Shown here: piece by piece, positions 15,055 to 29,865 of the stretch
How the letters are laid out: every line of letters begins with the position of its first letter
Numbering within the stretch: the first letter of the stretch is position 1
NCBI GenBank assembly: GCA_008921705.1
Contig: VFFE01007081.1
Span: 1,479,011-1,543,010 of the forward strand
DNA length: 64,000 nucleotides
Direction of reading: 5' to 3'
Source: Burhinus oedicnemus
Taxonomy: Eukaryota; Chordata; Aves; Charadriiformes; Burhinidae
The notes under the pieces: generated by a model
Databases searched by the model: none
What the model was told of the DNA's origin: nothing
What the model saw: the letters and a program-made list of their open reading frames with translations, nothing else
Program-made: the position numbers and the translations under genes

Positions 15055-15195
15055 AATCATAGAATCATTTAGGTTGGAAAAGACCTTTAAGATCATCTAG
15101 TCCAACCATTGACCCTACTCTACCAGGTCTGCCACTAAACCATGTCTCCAAGCACCACATCTACATGACTTCTAAACACATTTAAAACATGTAAA
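15055..15195 (-). mobile_element. CR1 LINE, 5'-truncated 3' tail
   Basis: Read on the minus strand, the piece ends in the CR1 tail. On the plus strand it opens with AATCATAGAATCATTTAGG, followed by the stretch about a shared core (TTGGAAAAGACCTTTAAGATC) that is the reverse complement of the usual CR1 3' untranslated region. It continues through the 'ccaccatgtctccaagcacc'-like part of the 3' UTR and then fades near 15190. Only about 140 bases survive, so it is a typical 5'-truncated insertion without ORF2. The tail wording matches the copy at 21.85 kb better than the large copies at 34 and 45 kb, which suggests the same subfamily. CR1 makes no reliable target-site duplication, so the ends are approximate. 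Confidence 0.9.
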
Positions 15196-18100
15196 AAAAA
15201 GAGGTGCTCTGGTGAAGCCCCAGAGGTTAGAACTGTCACTTTGGTTACTTTATGATGCTAAAGGGCTCAACATAAAAGGGTTGCAAAATGCTAGGGTTTT
15301 TAATGTCTCACTTCATAAATGATCTTAAAAAAGAGGGCACTCTCTTGGAAATAGAGGACAACACTGTCATCAGTTGGACACTCTCATTGTAATCATATTA
15401 CCTTTTCACTAAAAACAGTAACATTGATGGTTTAGGGTCCAAAACCATAAAGTACCAAAACTAAAATGGATTTTGTGCTCTCAGAAAGTTTCCATCTGTG
15501 TGGAATTCAAGACTGAAATTGTCCTGTGGCCCTAAGGGAGAGGGCAGAGAAGACAGCATTCATGATGCACTAATCTAAAAGCCTTTTTCCCCAAATTACC
15601 CAAGTTTATTTTATGATGAAACAAGTTTATTATGTTTTGATTATAGATAAGAAGCATATGGATAGCATATGATAGCCAGGACGTACGTCTAGACTATTTT
15701 TTGCAAAGCAGACAGTGTCTGAGGTTGTTGCATCCTGGAGTTCAACACATACTGCAAACAGACCACATCCAAACCAGATGGTCATCCAGCAAAGATGGTT
15801 CTTGAACACATACATTACAAATTTTCAAGAGTTTTGGCACTAACTATAAAGATATCTTTGATTCACAATAATACACGTTAGAGAAGCAATGTATAGGCTG
15901 CCTAAAAGTGACTTGTCATTTTACAGATGCAATGGAGATTGTTAATTGTTTGCACAAGAAGTCATTTACAATAATAATTTCGGAACCGGGAAATTATCTT
16001 TTACGCTTCATGGAATGGTTTGGATGTTATATCATGCTTCAATGCATTTGGACTTATTACCAAGTCTTTACAACAAGAGTAAAGTTTCCATAATTTATAG
16101 AAGAGATTATGTTGTGTAGTGTAGGAGTTGACCAAATAAATAATTGAAAATGGCATTATTTTTTTTTTCCTCAGATCCCCTGCCATTAGCACATTTCTCC
16201 ACTGTGACTATTAGAAAACTGTGTCCTGAGCTACTATGCAGACAATGCAGAACATGGTTACAAGCATCTTCATTTCTATCAGTCTGAATGTGATACGTGC
16301 TTAATTCAATCATGTAAGCTTTGTGTACTGGTAGTACTGTGCTGATAACTTATGATGTAGAGATGGAGTTTTATTTTTTGCTTTTCAGGTGCTTGATGAT
16401 TTCACTCCATCACATTTGTTTTACGGTTACGTATGTTGTACAGATTGTCAGAGCTTTAGTTCTGCAACCCGTAAGTCCTGAGGCTTTTGCCTCAGGGCAA
16501 ACCTTAACTGTCAAATTTCATTGTTTAAATTAGCTTGTTTAGAGTGTGTAGCAGGAAGAGACTGAGTAATGAAATCCATACCTTCACTGTATTTTTAAAA
16601 ACTCTTTTTTCTCACTGAGATATCTGAACCTGTGTATTAATTTTGGGCTAGTTGTAGAAAGGTTTGAATCACCAATTCTGGACTTGTGAGCAGTCATACT
16701 TGCAAAGTATAACAAAAAGTGTTCCAGAGAGCAGTCTGGCTTCTGAAGGAGCAAATTAGGGGTACAGATTGTAGGCTTGTATTTAATTCTCAGCTTTACA
16801 ATTAAAGTCTTAAGTGGATGTCACATGGCCATCAGCTGCAAAAGCTTAAGGATGACCTACCGCTTGCCTGCTCCTGCTGGACAGCTGCATCAGCAGGCCA
16901 TGTGAGAGTTCCTCAGCCAGTGCAAAGTTAAGTGGGTTTATTTTTTACTGTCATGGAAATGTGACTTGGGCTAAGCTGCTGGATTTCACACGAAGTGGCT
17001 GAAGAATGCAGGTCAATGCAGTAACCTCAAACACCAAGGCAGGAACACATTGCTGTGGAACAGCAGCATCTTCAATTACTGCGGGTGCTTGCTAGGCAAA
17101 AAAATATATGGCTGATCCTTAAAATCTGTATTCATTTAATGAAGACGAGGATTCATGACATCCTTTGGCTGAGTTACAGTAGCTAGTTTAATAGTTGGAT
17201 CTTTGAGTATGAGCTTGATTTTTTCATTTCCATTTTTTAAAGAAGGGTTAGTTTTTGAGGTTACACTGTCTTTTTCTTTCCTCATGCTATTAGGTTAGCG
17301 TGTATGCATACTTTCAGAAATCTAGCTGCTCTAGAATGAGGACACCAGTGTTTTCCTTGACAGCTGATGTGTAGTTTTTCATATGCAAGAGTGGTGTGTT
17401 GATTATAAGGGTTTATTTAGAAGTATAATAGAAGATGAAGAAGGCAAAGAAGAAATTGGGAGGACTTTTTAAAAACAGAAACCCAATCTTGAGAGCTCTT
17501 TCTGACCACACCAATATACAGAGTTACTGGTTTCCGTCGTACTCATAAGACTGACACAGGCTTCTTTGTTCCTGGTTCTTCTAGAGAGTATCTTAAGCTC
17601 TTTCCTATTAAAAAAAGCATAGCAAAAAGGAAGAGGAGAGTGTATGCCAACCATCTGCAAGGTTCTCAATAAACCGTCCAAAATCATGGGTTTCAGTAGG
17701 AAGATGTATCGAGAAAGGGTAAGGAAGAAAACACAATACTTTCCTTTAAAAGTTTTGAATCCTAGGTCAAGGAAACAACATTCTGAACAAAAGCTTTCAG
17801 TGATATGAAAAAGTAATACCCTGTTGTAATCGGAATGCCAGGTTGTTAAACTGCCATTTTATTTCAAGGGCTTAGCTCTGCATTGCAGCCTTCCCTTTGC
17901 AGTGTCATCTTCGCTGTCTGTTGGGGTGGGTTACAGTAACAATTTTGTCACAGATGCTTGACAGTTAGTGGAGTGACAGGCTCCAAGTGGTCACTGTGCA
18001 ATAAAAGGCCTTTGACCGAAAGACATTTACCTCTTACAGTGATACTTTCTCATGTATTAATCACTCTTTACAGAAAATAAAGGGGAATATGTATGCATAG

Positions 18101-21100
18101 ATGTTTGAGGGAAGGGAATATGGAGAAGGCGAAGCCCTGAAATTCTGCAGTGAAAAGTAATCAGCCAGGTCCACATAGGCAGGCTTAGCTGCATAGCCCG
18201 ATAAAACTCATTAGCAAAGGAATCGGTGCCACATAAGGAGCGTATTCTTTTCATGGCTCTTTGTCAGTCTGATAACTGTACAATATTTTGTTCTGACAGA
18301 GGTGTTACAAAGTTAAGAAACTTGATTGCTGAGACTCAATTCTTTGCCTTCTTGCCATGTTTCTCTAGGAGGTTTAGCATATCTGCAGAGAAGTAGATTA
18401 TGTAGGGGCAGTGTCTATGGGCAAGGACTCATTCCTTGACCCTAAGCTCAAGTGGTACAACAGAGTTTGAACCCATATAGCTAACTTTTTTCCTCCAAAA
18501 AAATATCTTGGCCTCATGCACACAGCTGTTTCAGAACAGTCCCTGGGCTCTGCTACCAACTAACCAGTGCTAGGTGGTGTGAGCCAAAAGCACCAGACAA
18601 GGCATTAATTACCACTTTGACAATAAGTGGTCACAGAGCGGTGCTGGAGCTCATTCCCAGCCCTATTTTCCATACATTCTGTGGGGAATGTGTCTAAGTA
18701 CCTGAAGTCACAAAGTAGGGGATACTCTGGCTGGACTTACAACGATGGCCCATCCCTCTGGTTTCTGGCTTGCCAGGAACGATAGTGCATTTGAGAGCTC
18801 CAGGACCACCAGACATCATTAGTCACTAGGCAGACTCAGTGGGCTTTAGATCATGTGGAAGGAAGGGAACAGGTATGGCCATGTGTTAGAGGCATGTGCA
18901 ATGAAGAGAGGACTGACTAGGTCATTTCCATGTTTTTACAAAAGCTTGTTGAAAAGCATGTGCAAGTACTCAAGTGATGGAGAAAAGCTGAGAAGAAAGC
19001 CTTGATGAAGAAGATAAAGAACGTATACTGCAGCTGCCACAGTGTCACTTCTTATCCATGTTCACATAATGAAAGGAGCAGGTTTACTCTTGCTTGTGTA
19101 ATGCCCTAAAATTGTGCTGACTGACAGTTCTTTTACTCAGAGAGTCTAATCTTCAATTGCAAATGACTGTAATGTAAAATGGAACAAACCTACAAGGTCA
19201 TACAGTTACTGTAAGGGTATGTTTGAAAGTTTTCAAAGGATTTGAAATTGATATACAAAATTCACCCTCCGAGTAGTCTTTAAGACGTAAAATGTGAGAA
19301 ATGTACATGTATGTCTACATATAGGCTACCTTTGAGTTTCTAACGAGTGCTTGATTGTGGGGATTCTAATCTGATAGCAATTTTCATTTTCACTTCCTTA
19401 TTTCTGGCATGGAATACTCTATCATAAAAAATAGACTGTGTTCTTTTCAAGTACGTTCACAATAACTGTAGGGAAATGCATTTCATGGTTTTACAATAGG
19501 GCCTCAGACTTCACAAAGCAACTGTATTGGTTTTTATGCATCCTTTCAGCATCTAAGTAACTTTATTCAGTAGTAATCACCAGTAAAAAGCATAGCACTC
19601 TCTTGAGATGTGAAGACATTGATTATAAATCATAGTTTTGTAGTGGTTCACTACAGGAATGAGGGATATCAAACTATATATATTATTTTTATTTAAGTGC
19701 CTGGAAGTATCCAGCATCTTTCAAGTAAATCACAAATAACCTGATGTAGCAGCAATGACCTTTGTTTAGGTGAATACTTCAAGACTTGGTCTAGTGAAAA
19801 TCTCTCTCCCCCTTCAAAATCTGTAGGCTCACGCTCTGAAGCTGACTGAGGGGGTGGAGGTTAGAAATACTAAGCAGAGAGTGCAGAGCAGAGAGGAACT
19901 GCCCTTTTCAGTATTGGCATGCACTTAGATCAGTTCAAGAAAGTGCTGAGACCACAAGTGACATAGGCCATGATGCTGGTTGCAAGCATGGGCTGTCCTG
20001 GGCAGCTGCCTACACATCGTTACTCTGGTTCTGCTCCTTGCTTCCTGGACTATGTAGGGATTTTACACAAACCAGCCAGCAAGTATGCTCACTTTAATTG
20101 ATGTTCTTCCTCCAGTTTTACTAGTGTCTCAAGTTGTATCAGAATTACTGTTATGTCCTCATTATTTTTTTTTTCAAAAGTTTTAGTACCTTTGCAAAAA
20201 TTATATGCTGATTCAAGGGAAGGATGGGAAGCAGGAATGCAGATGTGTGGGGAGGGCAGGAGTGCTTCTTTGGGTGGCAGAGCAGATTTAACCTGGCTTA
20301 GGTCATGAAGCTACACTGAGTATCTGTCTCCCCTTCCTCTTGTCAGAGTTGAGGGCAAGGCTTGGTTGAGGTACAGGTTAAAAGTAGAGCAAGGTTAGCG
20401 CCTCCGCAATCCATATAACTGTTACAATCACTATGGAGCAAACCAGTTTGTTCTGCAGCCTGGGTTCCACTGTTAGAGCAATGCCTCAATATTAATGTGA
20501 AAACAATACATTTTTGGTCCACGTCTACAGAGGTAATCAATCTCCTTTTGATTTGGGTATTAGCTGATTTGGCCTTCAACCCTTCTGTGCTTCAGATCTT
20601 GAACTCTGCAACACATACTCATTTTTTCCTCACACGTCACCTGAGTCTTAAATAAGAAATGTTTTTTAAACTATGAAAATTCACATAATGAAGTGTGAAA
20701 ATGGTCCCATTGTTGTTTTGCAGAAAGGATAAGAGACGGTGGTTGAACAAGCGATGTGGAAGATAAAAGGCACTGAGAAAATGTCCAAAAGGTAGAATAT
20801 ATAGAAAGTAGGAGGACCATTCTGGAAGTTTGTGAGGCTCTGCCTGTAGGATACTGTAACTTTCTGGGTTTACTTATATAATATTTCACAGAATCTAACA
20901 ATAATGGTGACTTCTAAGATTCAAGAGATAATAGCAAACCTGAAGCCAGATCATAGCTTGGTCCTTCCATGAATATACTGAAGCCTTTGCTCCAGTAGGA
21001 GCAGGCCAGCTGACCCAATTTAACAAAGAATATATGCCCCCTGAGGCTTAAAACTGCAGGTTCTGCTGGCAGAACATTAGAAATCGTAATTGAGGTTGAA

Positions 21101-21846
21101 TATGCCAAATTTCAGAGCCTAAGGCCTTCAGAAAGACCCAGCACATCGGGAATGTCTTTCAAAGGCTTTAGGAAAGGCTTTACAAAACTGTAGCTCTTCT
21201 CAAGAATAGTTGTGTTAAAAAGCAGAAAGTAATTATTTCTGAACTTCTTATGGCAATAAAATTTCTATAAATTACCTCAAAGGGGCACTTCTGTCATCTG
21301 GAAAGGCTAATATCTCGCTGTAGTTTCTGTTTATCTCATTGGTCATTAATTTCCATAAAGTGCCCAGTGCATCCAATAATGACTCCTCAGATAAATAAAT
21401 AATGTAAACCAAGTAAGCCTTAAACTTAAACTATAATAAACTGTTACTAAAAATTGTAGTTGTGTGCAATAAATAGATTTAACAGTATTAGACAGCATCT
21501 AGTAACTCCCTCTCTTCTTGATTGATTTGCTCTGATTTCTCAGACGCAGTTGCAAATAAATAAATATGTTTCTGGATAGCTTTCTCCTGTGCTAATGTTA
21601 CCACCTTAGCCTCCTGAATCACTTCTGCTGTTGAAGTCATAGATACTTCTTAAGTGACTATCACCAGTTTTTAATGGGAATAGGTTTTGCATGTGTCTTG
21701 CAGATAAATGTCCTTCAAGACTTGGAATTAGATGAACTAATTTTAATGAAGACCTTCTGTTTGAACATTGAATAGTCATGCTGTCATTTTCGTACTGGAT
21801 TACTTAAGTAAGCTATCTAAGTCCATGTTTACACATCAGAAATAAA
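15196..21846. other. Unique non-coding sequence, no gene seen
   Basis: No recognisable repeat beyond short A/T runs, and no exon-like feature. Open frames are at most about 78 codons and without domains. The stretch 18.5-18.9 kb and 19.8-20.5 kb is slightly richer in G+C than its surroundings but carries no feature I can name. Confidence 0.6.
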
Positions 21847-22058
21847 CATCCAAAGAAGAGCAACAAAGCTGGTGAAGGGTCTAGAGAACAAGCCTTATGA
21901 GGGGTGGCTGAGGGAACTGGGATTGTTTAGTCTGGAGAAAAAGATCCTCAGGGGAGACCTTATAGCTCTCTACAGCTACCTGAAAGGAGGCTGTAGCAAG
22001 GTGGGTGTTGGTCTCTTTTCCCAAGTAACAAACTTTTCCAACCTAAATGATTCTACAT
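21847..22058 (+). mobile_element. CR1 LINE 3' region with internal deletion
   Basis: The plus strand reads the end of the CR1 ORF2 and 3' UTR: a GCAACAAAGCTGGTGAAGGG block, then the segment encoding the usual '[28 protein letters not shown]' type peptide (seen here in pieces around 21872-21990), then GTTGGTCTCTTTTCCCAAG. At about 22030 the element jumps straight to its last 30 bases (TTTTCCAACCTAAATGATTC), so a few hundred bases of 3' UTR that normally lie between are missing. Both ends are CR1, so this is an internal deletion of one copy and not two insertions. It lacks the second tail octamer. Confidence 0.88.
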
Positions 22059-25000
22059 AAGTTGATTGCCAAAGGCTCCAAATTGTAGAAATTCAATTAA
22101 TTACATTTCTGTAAATCATGCCACTTCCTTTTTTATACAGCTTGGCCATCCAAATTTGAAAGCACTGGTCAAACTTTTGCATTATGCCAATAATGGTTTG
22201 GTGCTTTTTAGAAAAAAATGCAAACAACCCTGGGTTTACTGCTTTTGGGTTTTTTTCCTTAGTGAGAATGCTCCTTGTGCTCTCTATGGGTATGTCTGTA
22301 CACATAATAAGGGGCCCAGGGCATGACTTCAGCTAAGGGCCTCCACGCTGCTCCTAAGAACAGCCCCAGGCATTATTTTGGTCTCTCCAGCTGGCTCTGC
22401 CCCAGGCACAACTGTGATAGAGGGCCCTGAGAAATGTGAAGACGAATGGATCGGTTTCTGGCTGTTCCGCATCATGAAGGGAACCCGTGTTTTCAGTTCA
22501 TCTGGTGCCCCTTCTAAGTCAGGATCCAGAAAGGAGGCCATCCTCTCCCTGAATATTCAGAGGGGCCTGATCCACTGAGTGCCTCAGCAGATCCTAAAGA
22601 GGTGATATGATAGCTAGCAGAGCTCCTCATGGAGTGTGGCTGCAGCTAGCACATGCTGCTGGGGGAGACTGGACTACAGGTCTGTGTCACCTTCTGCCTT
22701 TCTACTGATTGCCTTAGCCTTAGCAGGTCCAGGTTGACTTCCTTCTCAACACTCAGGCCGAGCTGTTCACCAGCAGCTTACATATTTATTCTTATTTTCA
22801 TAAGCTATTGAGCATCAGTTTAAGAGAGTCTTGACTGCTTCTGCTGTGCCAGCAGTGGCTTTTTCCTCAGCCCTGAGGAACGGCGCTGGGACCCGGCCCA
22901 GCCGAGGGGGTGAGTGGCTGTTTTTCATGGTGCCAGAGGCTTGGGGAGAAGCAGCCAAACTAGTGGAGGAGGGCGTTTCCCTTCTCGCTGTCTTCTCCTC
23001 CTACTGGAAATATGTGGCTGTCAGTTGTAATCTGTGGTTAATGCCCAATCAACTGCCGTTTCTAAACTTTTGATGCAGCTGCTGTCTATGGAGATGGAAA
23101 TCTTTGCCCGGGAGAAGGGGAAGAGAAACAGCAATTATAATTTTTACAGTTTGTATTTACTGCTGGCCTTTTTTTCTGGTTATAACTGTTAAATAGTTGG
23201 CTCTCTGAGTTTTGAACTTACGATGGAAAAGCTTGAGGTGAGTATTTTGATCTTTGCAAGGTTCAGGGAGGCTCAGAAGGGGCCCCAGAGGACTGGTTGC
23301 CAGCGCTTTTGAGCTGAGCTCCAAGCTGTTTCTTTTGTTCTGCTTGGAGCCAGCATTGATTCTTATGAGTTGTGATGGTGGTTAGACAGATTCATTTTAT
23401 TCAGTGTTTGTTAGGTTTTAACATAGCTTAGGTTTGGGGTTTTTTTTTTTCTCTTTTATTATATTATCTAGGAGGATTAGGTATGTTAAAAAAAGAATGG
23501 ATAAATTGTAACAATCCAAATGTGCTGAGGGAGGACTGTGACCCTTCTTCCCCTCCCCTCCAACCCTGCATATTCATTTGACTGTTTCAAAAGAGACCTG
23601 CCCTGGGTTTGGTTTTGCACCTGGTTTTAGCAACTAATCTGCTGTGAGATTGGCTTGTCATTATTTTGAAGGAGTATTTCATACCCCAGTTTTTGTTTTA
23701 TATAATTATATAGGACGCAAATTACAACATTTCTGAGTGAGAAGTGTACAAAGACTTTAAGTGCTTTTTCAGATATAGCATGATTGTAGGCAATGGGAAC
23801 AAGGTAGCCTGTGAAAACATACATTATATTTGTTAGGTATGGGACTACATTCTTCTGTTCTCGTAATACACAGAAATGTGTTTATGCTGAGGCTTGCAGT
23901 TTGGAGTAAAGGCTACCATAATAGGAATGATATGTTGAGATTCAACTGCTCTATGGATTGTGGTACAATAAAGCAGTAATCCGTCTCCCGTGTGATGGTT
24001 CTAATTTTTTATTCAGCTGTGGCATTCCGTACCATGCTGTTTATCTTGTACTTTCATTCACTCATGGATCTGATAGTTGTGAAATTGGCAGATGGTTTGT
24101 GATGCTTTGCTAGGAGTGGTTGTATCAATCCCAGTGATTAAAAGGCTTGCTGATTTGCTTACCCAAAAGGATTAATGGCAGGCAGCGAGGGCTTTGTTTG
24201 AAAAATCCATGCCCCATAATTCAACAAAGGGACAAAAAAGTAGACGGGAAGTAATCCAGTATTAGAGCTGCTTTATGAAGAAGCTTTTAAAAAACTTACT
24301 GACTCAGCAACTGGACATTTCCTGATGAGATCTGAACTATCAAGGAAAATGCAGCTTCACACTATTTTCTCGGTCATTCCACGAGAATAAAATTCAAGTT
24401 TTTAAGCAGGTCAGCAGCAGAGTTGAATGACATGTTAAACTTTGGAGAGCTGCCCTGCATATTTTGCTTCTGTATAAGATCAGAAACATGAAGTAGAGAA
24501 GTATGACCTTCACCTATCCTCTCCTACCTATGTAATCTAAGCATTCATAAATTGCTGGGTTTTCGTTGGTATACAAACACTCCAGCAGACCAGACTATGA
24601 GCACTTTAACCTGCTGCTTAGGCTTCTGTGAGTTATTGTGATAATTTCCTAGGAAATTGTAGTTGCAAATTGCAAACCATAGTCTACTGTAATAGTAGGC
24701 TATTAAATCTAAAGTTAAATGTCAAGTACACAACACATAGCCTAGTGAAGAGCAAACTCCTCTGGGAGTTCAGGATGCTGGTCTCTGTTCTCAAAACCAT
24801 TTTTAACATGTATGCAATGATCCTTGAATGGGAATGGAGCTACTGTATCAGCCTTTCTCACACTCATCCTCTCTTCAGCCCTTCGCCTCTTCATTCTTAG
24901 TTTCCCAGCTCCAAGAGGAGGCAGCTCCTTCTCAGTCCTACCTCTTGTCAGATGAGCAGGGTGCTCCTGAGTGGTAGGGTTCAAATACTCTCAGGTTGGG

Positions 25001-28000
25001 AACGCCTGGGTCCTGCCTTTGTCAGCAACTGTGCCAACTACTGGATGCCCCACAGAGGTAGGCATGGCTTCAGCTGCCCAGTATGAGCTTCCCATTTCAG
25101 TCAGTGCAGGCTGCCTTAGTCATCTGTGAGTGATTACTGACTATTTCTCTGGGGAGTTTAAGTGGAGGTAAGTACACCAGCGTTTAGATGACAGATAGGC
25201 ATCTCTTCACAGACTGAGTTGCTTCTCCATATGCAGAGAGATCTGTTTTGTGGCTAGGAAATCGAAATGGAGGTGTTTCTTGGCTGTGCATTTCTGAAAA
25301 TGAAGACTGGGAATAAGAGTAAAAAGTCTAAGCATGCCTATTTTGGGACTCTGATGGACTGTAGGCAATTGGTGTATGCTGCCATACAGTCACAGTACTG
25401 CCACCATGTCTTCTGTATGTCAGCTGATTCTGCATATTGGTATCCTTTCTTAAAAATAAATGGCATCCCTTGTATTTTTTTGCTTTATTACATTATCCCA
25501 ATTTTGGCACTTTGTGCAAGCTTCAGGTATTATTAAATATACATCGAACTAGCTCCACTTGCTGTTTGCTTCCAGCCCTTCCTTGTGATACCTTTGCATT
25601 TTTAGTCTTCTCTATGGGGTCAGAAACTTCAGCCTGGTCAACATGGTGGCTGTTGCCGGGAAAATGAGAATCACCTTGTAAAGGACTAATTCTAAGTCTC
25701 CTTGAAATCTCACTCTGAGATTTCTGTCCTGTAGTTTGATCAAGAGTTGGTCTTTTGTCTCGGGTAATCCTCTCTCAGTTGCAAACAGCTTTTCAAGCCT
25801 TAGATCAGCCACACAGTTTTCTCAAGGTTTAATTTATATTCTGTCCTCAAGCTTAAAACGTAAAGGTTTTAAAACAAATGTGTCAGTCTTACATGAGGTG
25901 TGACTCTCAGCAGCTGTATGCAATGCACTTGCCCAGTTAGCTCCTTCTGCATGATTGCCAACCAAAACACATCAAGAAAACAGGAATCTCCTGCTGTCAG
26001 ACTGTTCTCTGCATGGTTTTCTTTTCACCAGCACCCATTCCTTAAAATATAGAATGCGGTTTAGATCTCTTGCAGTTGCCTTCCATATATCCAGATGTTT
26101 CCATCTTTCCTGCTCAGGTTATTTTCTGTAGTTTCATTTTCTTCAGCTAGATGCTGTTCAGAAATCGCTTTAGGGGTGCGTTTTTAGTCACTTCTGCTTA
26201 ATAGAGAATATGCTTCTTCACGAGAACTTCCTGGGTCTTCCAAAGAACGAGCAAAATTATGTAAAGCTCCATTTCTTCTCTCACACAATACTTGTGATAA
26301 TATTAACCAGGTTACTCATCTGGGGTGTTGTTTACAGAATCCGAGACCCAGCTGGAAAACCTGTCGTATAGACCAAAGATAAAATTCTCAAATGTGCCCA
26401 ATAACCTAAGACCCACCTGCAAAAGAGGAAAAAAAGTAATTAGGATTCTAAACTTCATTGAAAGTACTCCTCCTACATTCTTTTGCATTCTTTGCTCTCC
26501 TAGATTTAAATCCAGGGATTTAAAATGTGTGTATCTTCCATATTGTTTCAGTATACTCTGGAGACACTCTATGTAAGCTAGTTTTAATTAGATTTGTGTT
26601 AAAGAGAGACTGCCTTTATCCTAGTTGAGCAACTAGACATATGTTGAATACTTTTAATGGCAGTCTCTCACTGCTCTAATTATATGTGTGATTATTTATT
26701 ATCTTTTTCCAAGTTATAAAAAGACAACCAAAATTAGCTTCAAGCAATAGAAGCACGACACTGATGTCATTCTTATCTCACAGGTAGTAGATGGGAATAA
26801 ACAACTGCCCCCAGAAACACCGGAAGAGTGAATGAACTCAAGATGCCCATTTACCTAAAACTCGGTGATACAGGATAGCTTCACCAATCAAATAATTTTC
26901 CTTTCAGTTAGCTCCTCCCTATGTGGACAGGGCGCTTTTTAGTAGATATTCGCTTTAGACAAAATTTTTCCAGAGCTTTTGTTTTGATGAGAAAGGATTA
27001 GCATAATGAGGGGATAAAAGTCCTGCACGTGAGTAGTTTTTGTTGCCATGAGGAAGAGTGAGCAGTGGAAGACGTGTAAGGGCAGCAAATTCTTTTCTGT
27101 TCATATTCTCAATGTATGGAAAAGGTTCTCAAGCAATCCAATTTTAGCTTCTCCTCCACAAGTACCTAATATATTCCAGCATTTTGTTAACCTTCTAAAT
27201 AAGTTATTTGATCAGCCTGAACAGCTTAGGGGATATCACTGTTTTCCTGTGTCCAGGAATTGTTGATTAGGCTGAGCACATGTGAACTTCTGTGTATCTG
27301 TAATTAAGCACATGTGCAGATCCCAGTGCTATAGAGTGGTTTTGGGGAAAAGAATTTGAACTGTATTGTGGAAGAGACTTGTAGTATTTCTGTACAGACT
27401 TGTGACATGCAATCTGATCATTTTATAAATACAGTATTTGCTGCAATGAACACAAATGCAGTGTAAATGCAGTTTTTGCCTCATAAGTAGCACATTGCTA
27501 CCTAAAGCCACAGTTAAGGAACAGTTAATTTTGTAACTTTGGAGTTGGATAGATTTTTCTTCAATCTATTGGTTGTTTTTATTTTTTCATAGTTAAAAAT
27601 TATCATTGCATTTAACCTGTGGAGTCCACTGCTTCCTATTTGAAAACTGGACATAAAATTGGTTAGGAGAAGAGTAAGCTCATTCTACTTTGCAAATCCT
27701 CATGTGAACATAGGATCCAAGCATTAATAACATAATTTTCAAGCCTTTTTTTTAAGAAAAAAGTGTTTTTCTTTTCCTTTCTGATTTGATTGCTAAATTT
27801 TCACTTAATGAAGATCTGTAGATTCTACAGATTCAAATCTAATGGGACATGCCCCTGATTTTAATCACAGTTTGTAGGGGAAAAATAGGGAAAACATGGG
27901 AAAAATATCCATTTCAAAAGTCTGAACTACCTAGTAACTCTTAGAATTACTTTACTTTAAGACTGTGTATAGTCTGTAACTATCAGATCCCATTCCTTGG

Positions 28001-29317
28001 ACCATAGAGTGATAACTTATTTTATCATGTTAATTCTATTATATAAGGTATAAAAGACTCAACACTTTACTCTTCTGTGCTGAATAAATATTCTCCCTAT
28101 TATAAAAATGAATATGTTCCCTGGAGTGTAAATACTGTACTCCTAGGACAGAGTGATTGGCACAGGTGATCAAGTTAGATGATGGAAAAAATGGAACTAT
28201 TGTCTTGTGGGGACCTTGAGAGAAGAAGCAGGTAAAGAGGCTGAATCTTACCCACATTGTTTTGTCCAGGATTAGCATTAAGTTTTTTCATTTTCTCCGT
28301 AGAGTACTGATCCTCCACAGTGTAAGCCTTATTGAAACTAAACCTTATTCAAAATCAGGTTGCAGGTAAAGAAGAAATTAGCAACCATTGTGGAGTAAAT
28401 TCAGAGAGGGCAATTACAGGGATGAATTAAAACATTGTGGTTTCATTCAATGATAACCTAAATTCTCTGAATAGACCTTTATATCTTTAAGATGTTTCAA
28501 GTAAAACAAAGAAAAATGTGTGTATGCACAGTATGTGAAGCTGACAATTTTATATTAGTTTATACTCAAATCTGAGGCTTCAAAACTCAGTATAAAAAGT
28601 CATATTTGTATACTGTGTTTTTCACCATTTCAGTGTAAGTACTGTTCGGTGCAGGTTTAAATGTACCTGATAAGAAGGAACCTGTAAGCTAAAGTGAAAT
28701 TATCTTTGCCCAGTATAAATTTTTTTTTGCAACAAGTAAACAAACATAGGAATATTGAAAACACTTCCTAAAAATTAATAAAAATTGAATAGTTAGAAGT
28801 ATCAGAAGGAAAAAAAATCCTAGGTATATTATTAGTAATAATTATCCCATTCTATCGCTCAAAGATGTCAATGAAGAAAAGATCACAGTGAGGAATGTAA
28901 AGAGGCAAAAGAACAGTTCACAGTCTAAAGATTAAAAACAGATTGGAGCTAGAAAAAGAAAAAAATCATATAAAGAAATGAATTTGGGCAAAAAACGTCC
29001 TGGCTTTTTTAACTGTATGTATACTTATTCTATTTCCTGACTGTAATTAAGTGCCGGATATGTTTTTATTTGTTGTGTTTTTTACGTTTATTTTACTTAC
29101 ATAAAGAATGAATAGGTCTTACCACGTGCTTTGTTTGAGAGTCATTTGAACATATGATGCAGAACAGGTCAGCATACCCTAGCACACAGATGTGTTTTTC
29201 CATTTGTACAATATTACTTTCCCAGATGAATGTTTGGCTGTGTGTTGCTGGGTTGCTAGTGTGTTTGCTAATACTGCCTTTGGACCATGATCTATCTGGT
29301 ATCTCTCTTTGGATCTG

Positions 29318-29334
29318 TGTAATGTAATGTAATG
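29318..29334. repeat. Short (GTAAT)n pentanucleotide run
   Basis: About three units of GTAAT in a row, visible directly. A CTCTCTTT / AAAGAGAG pair flanks it (about 29303-29310 and 29338-29345), so the run sits in the loop of a small potential hairpin. No known role. Confidence 0.7.
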
Positions 29335-29845
29335 ATGAAAGAGAGAGAGGAATTGTTTCTTAGCATTGACCTAATTCACTCTGATTGTTTAATGATATGA
29401 TAGCTTTATGTGATGTCCATAATGAAGCTAGTCTGTGATGACTTCACTTGGGATGGAACAAGCCTTAGGCTACAAAAGAAGGCTAGCCAGATAATTATTT
29501 TTTTTAAATACCTTCAAAAATCTTGTGAGCTATCTTCAGCACTCTCCTGTCTAACCTCTTTTCTATGCCCAACTATATAACATTAAAAAAACCCCAAAAT
29601 CCACAAAGAAACCCCAGAGTTAATTCTCCAGTTGGATATTCAGAAATTGGAAATCTGTACTAAATTTGGAAACAAGGTGTTTTGAGTGTATTTCAAGAGA
29701 TTGTTTTTCAATAACTAGTGAAAATCAAAAGCTATAATACGCTACCACTTACCAATGAGAGACCAGGGATGTAGTTTTTTGGAGATCTTCCAAATAGGGA
29801 CTGAAGCTTAGTATAAGAAAACAAGAAATAAAAAGAATTGCACCT

Positions 29846-29865
29846 CCCCCCCCCCAACCCCTGCA
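29846..29865 (-). repeat. C10 run; G-rich on minus strand
   Basis: Ten consecutive C are followed by AACCCC. On the minus strand this reads G4-TT-G10, preceding AGG, enough G for a quadruplex-like fold if long G runs are split. Structure is inference; the base run is seen directly. Confidence 0.6.
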
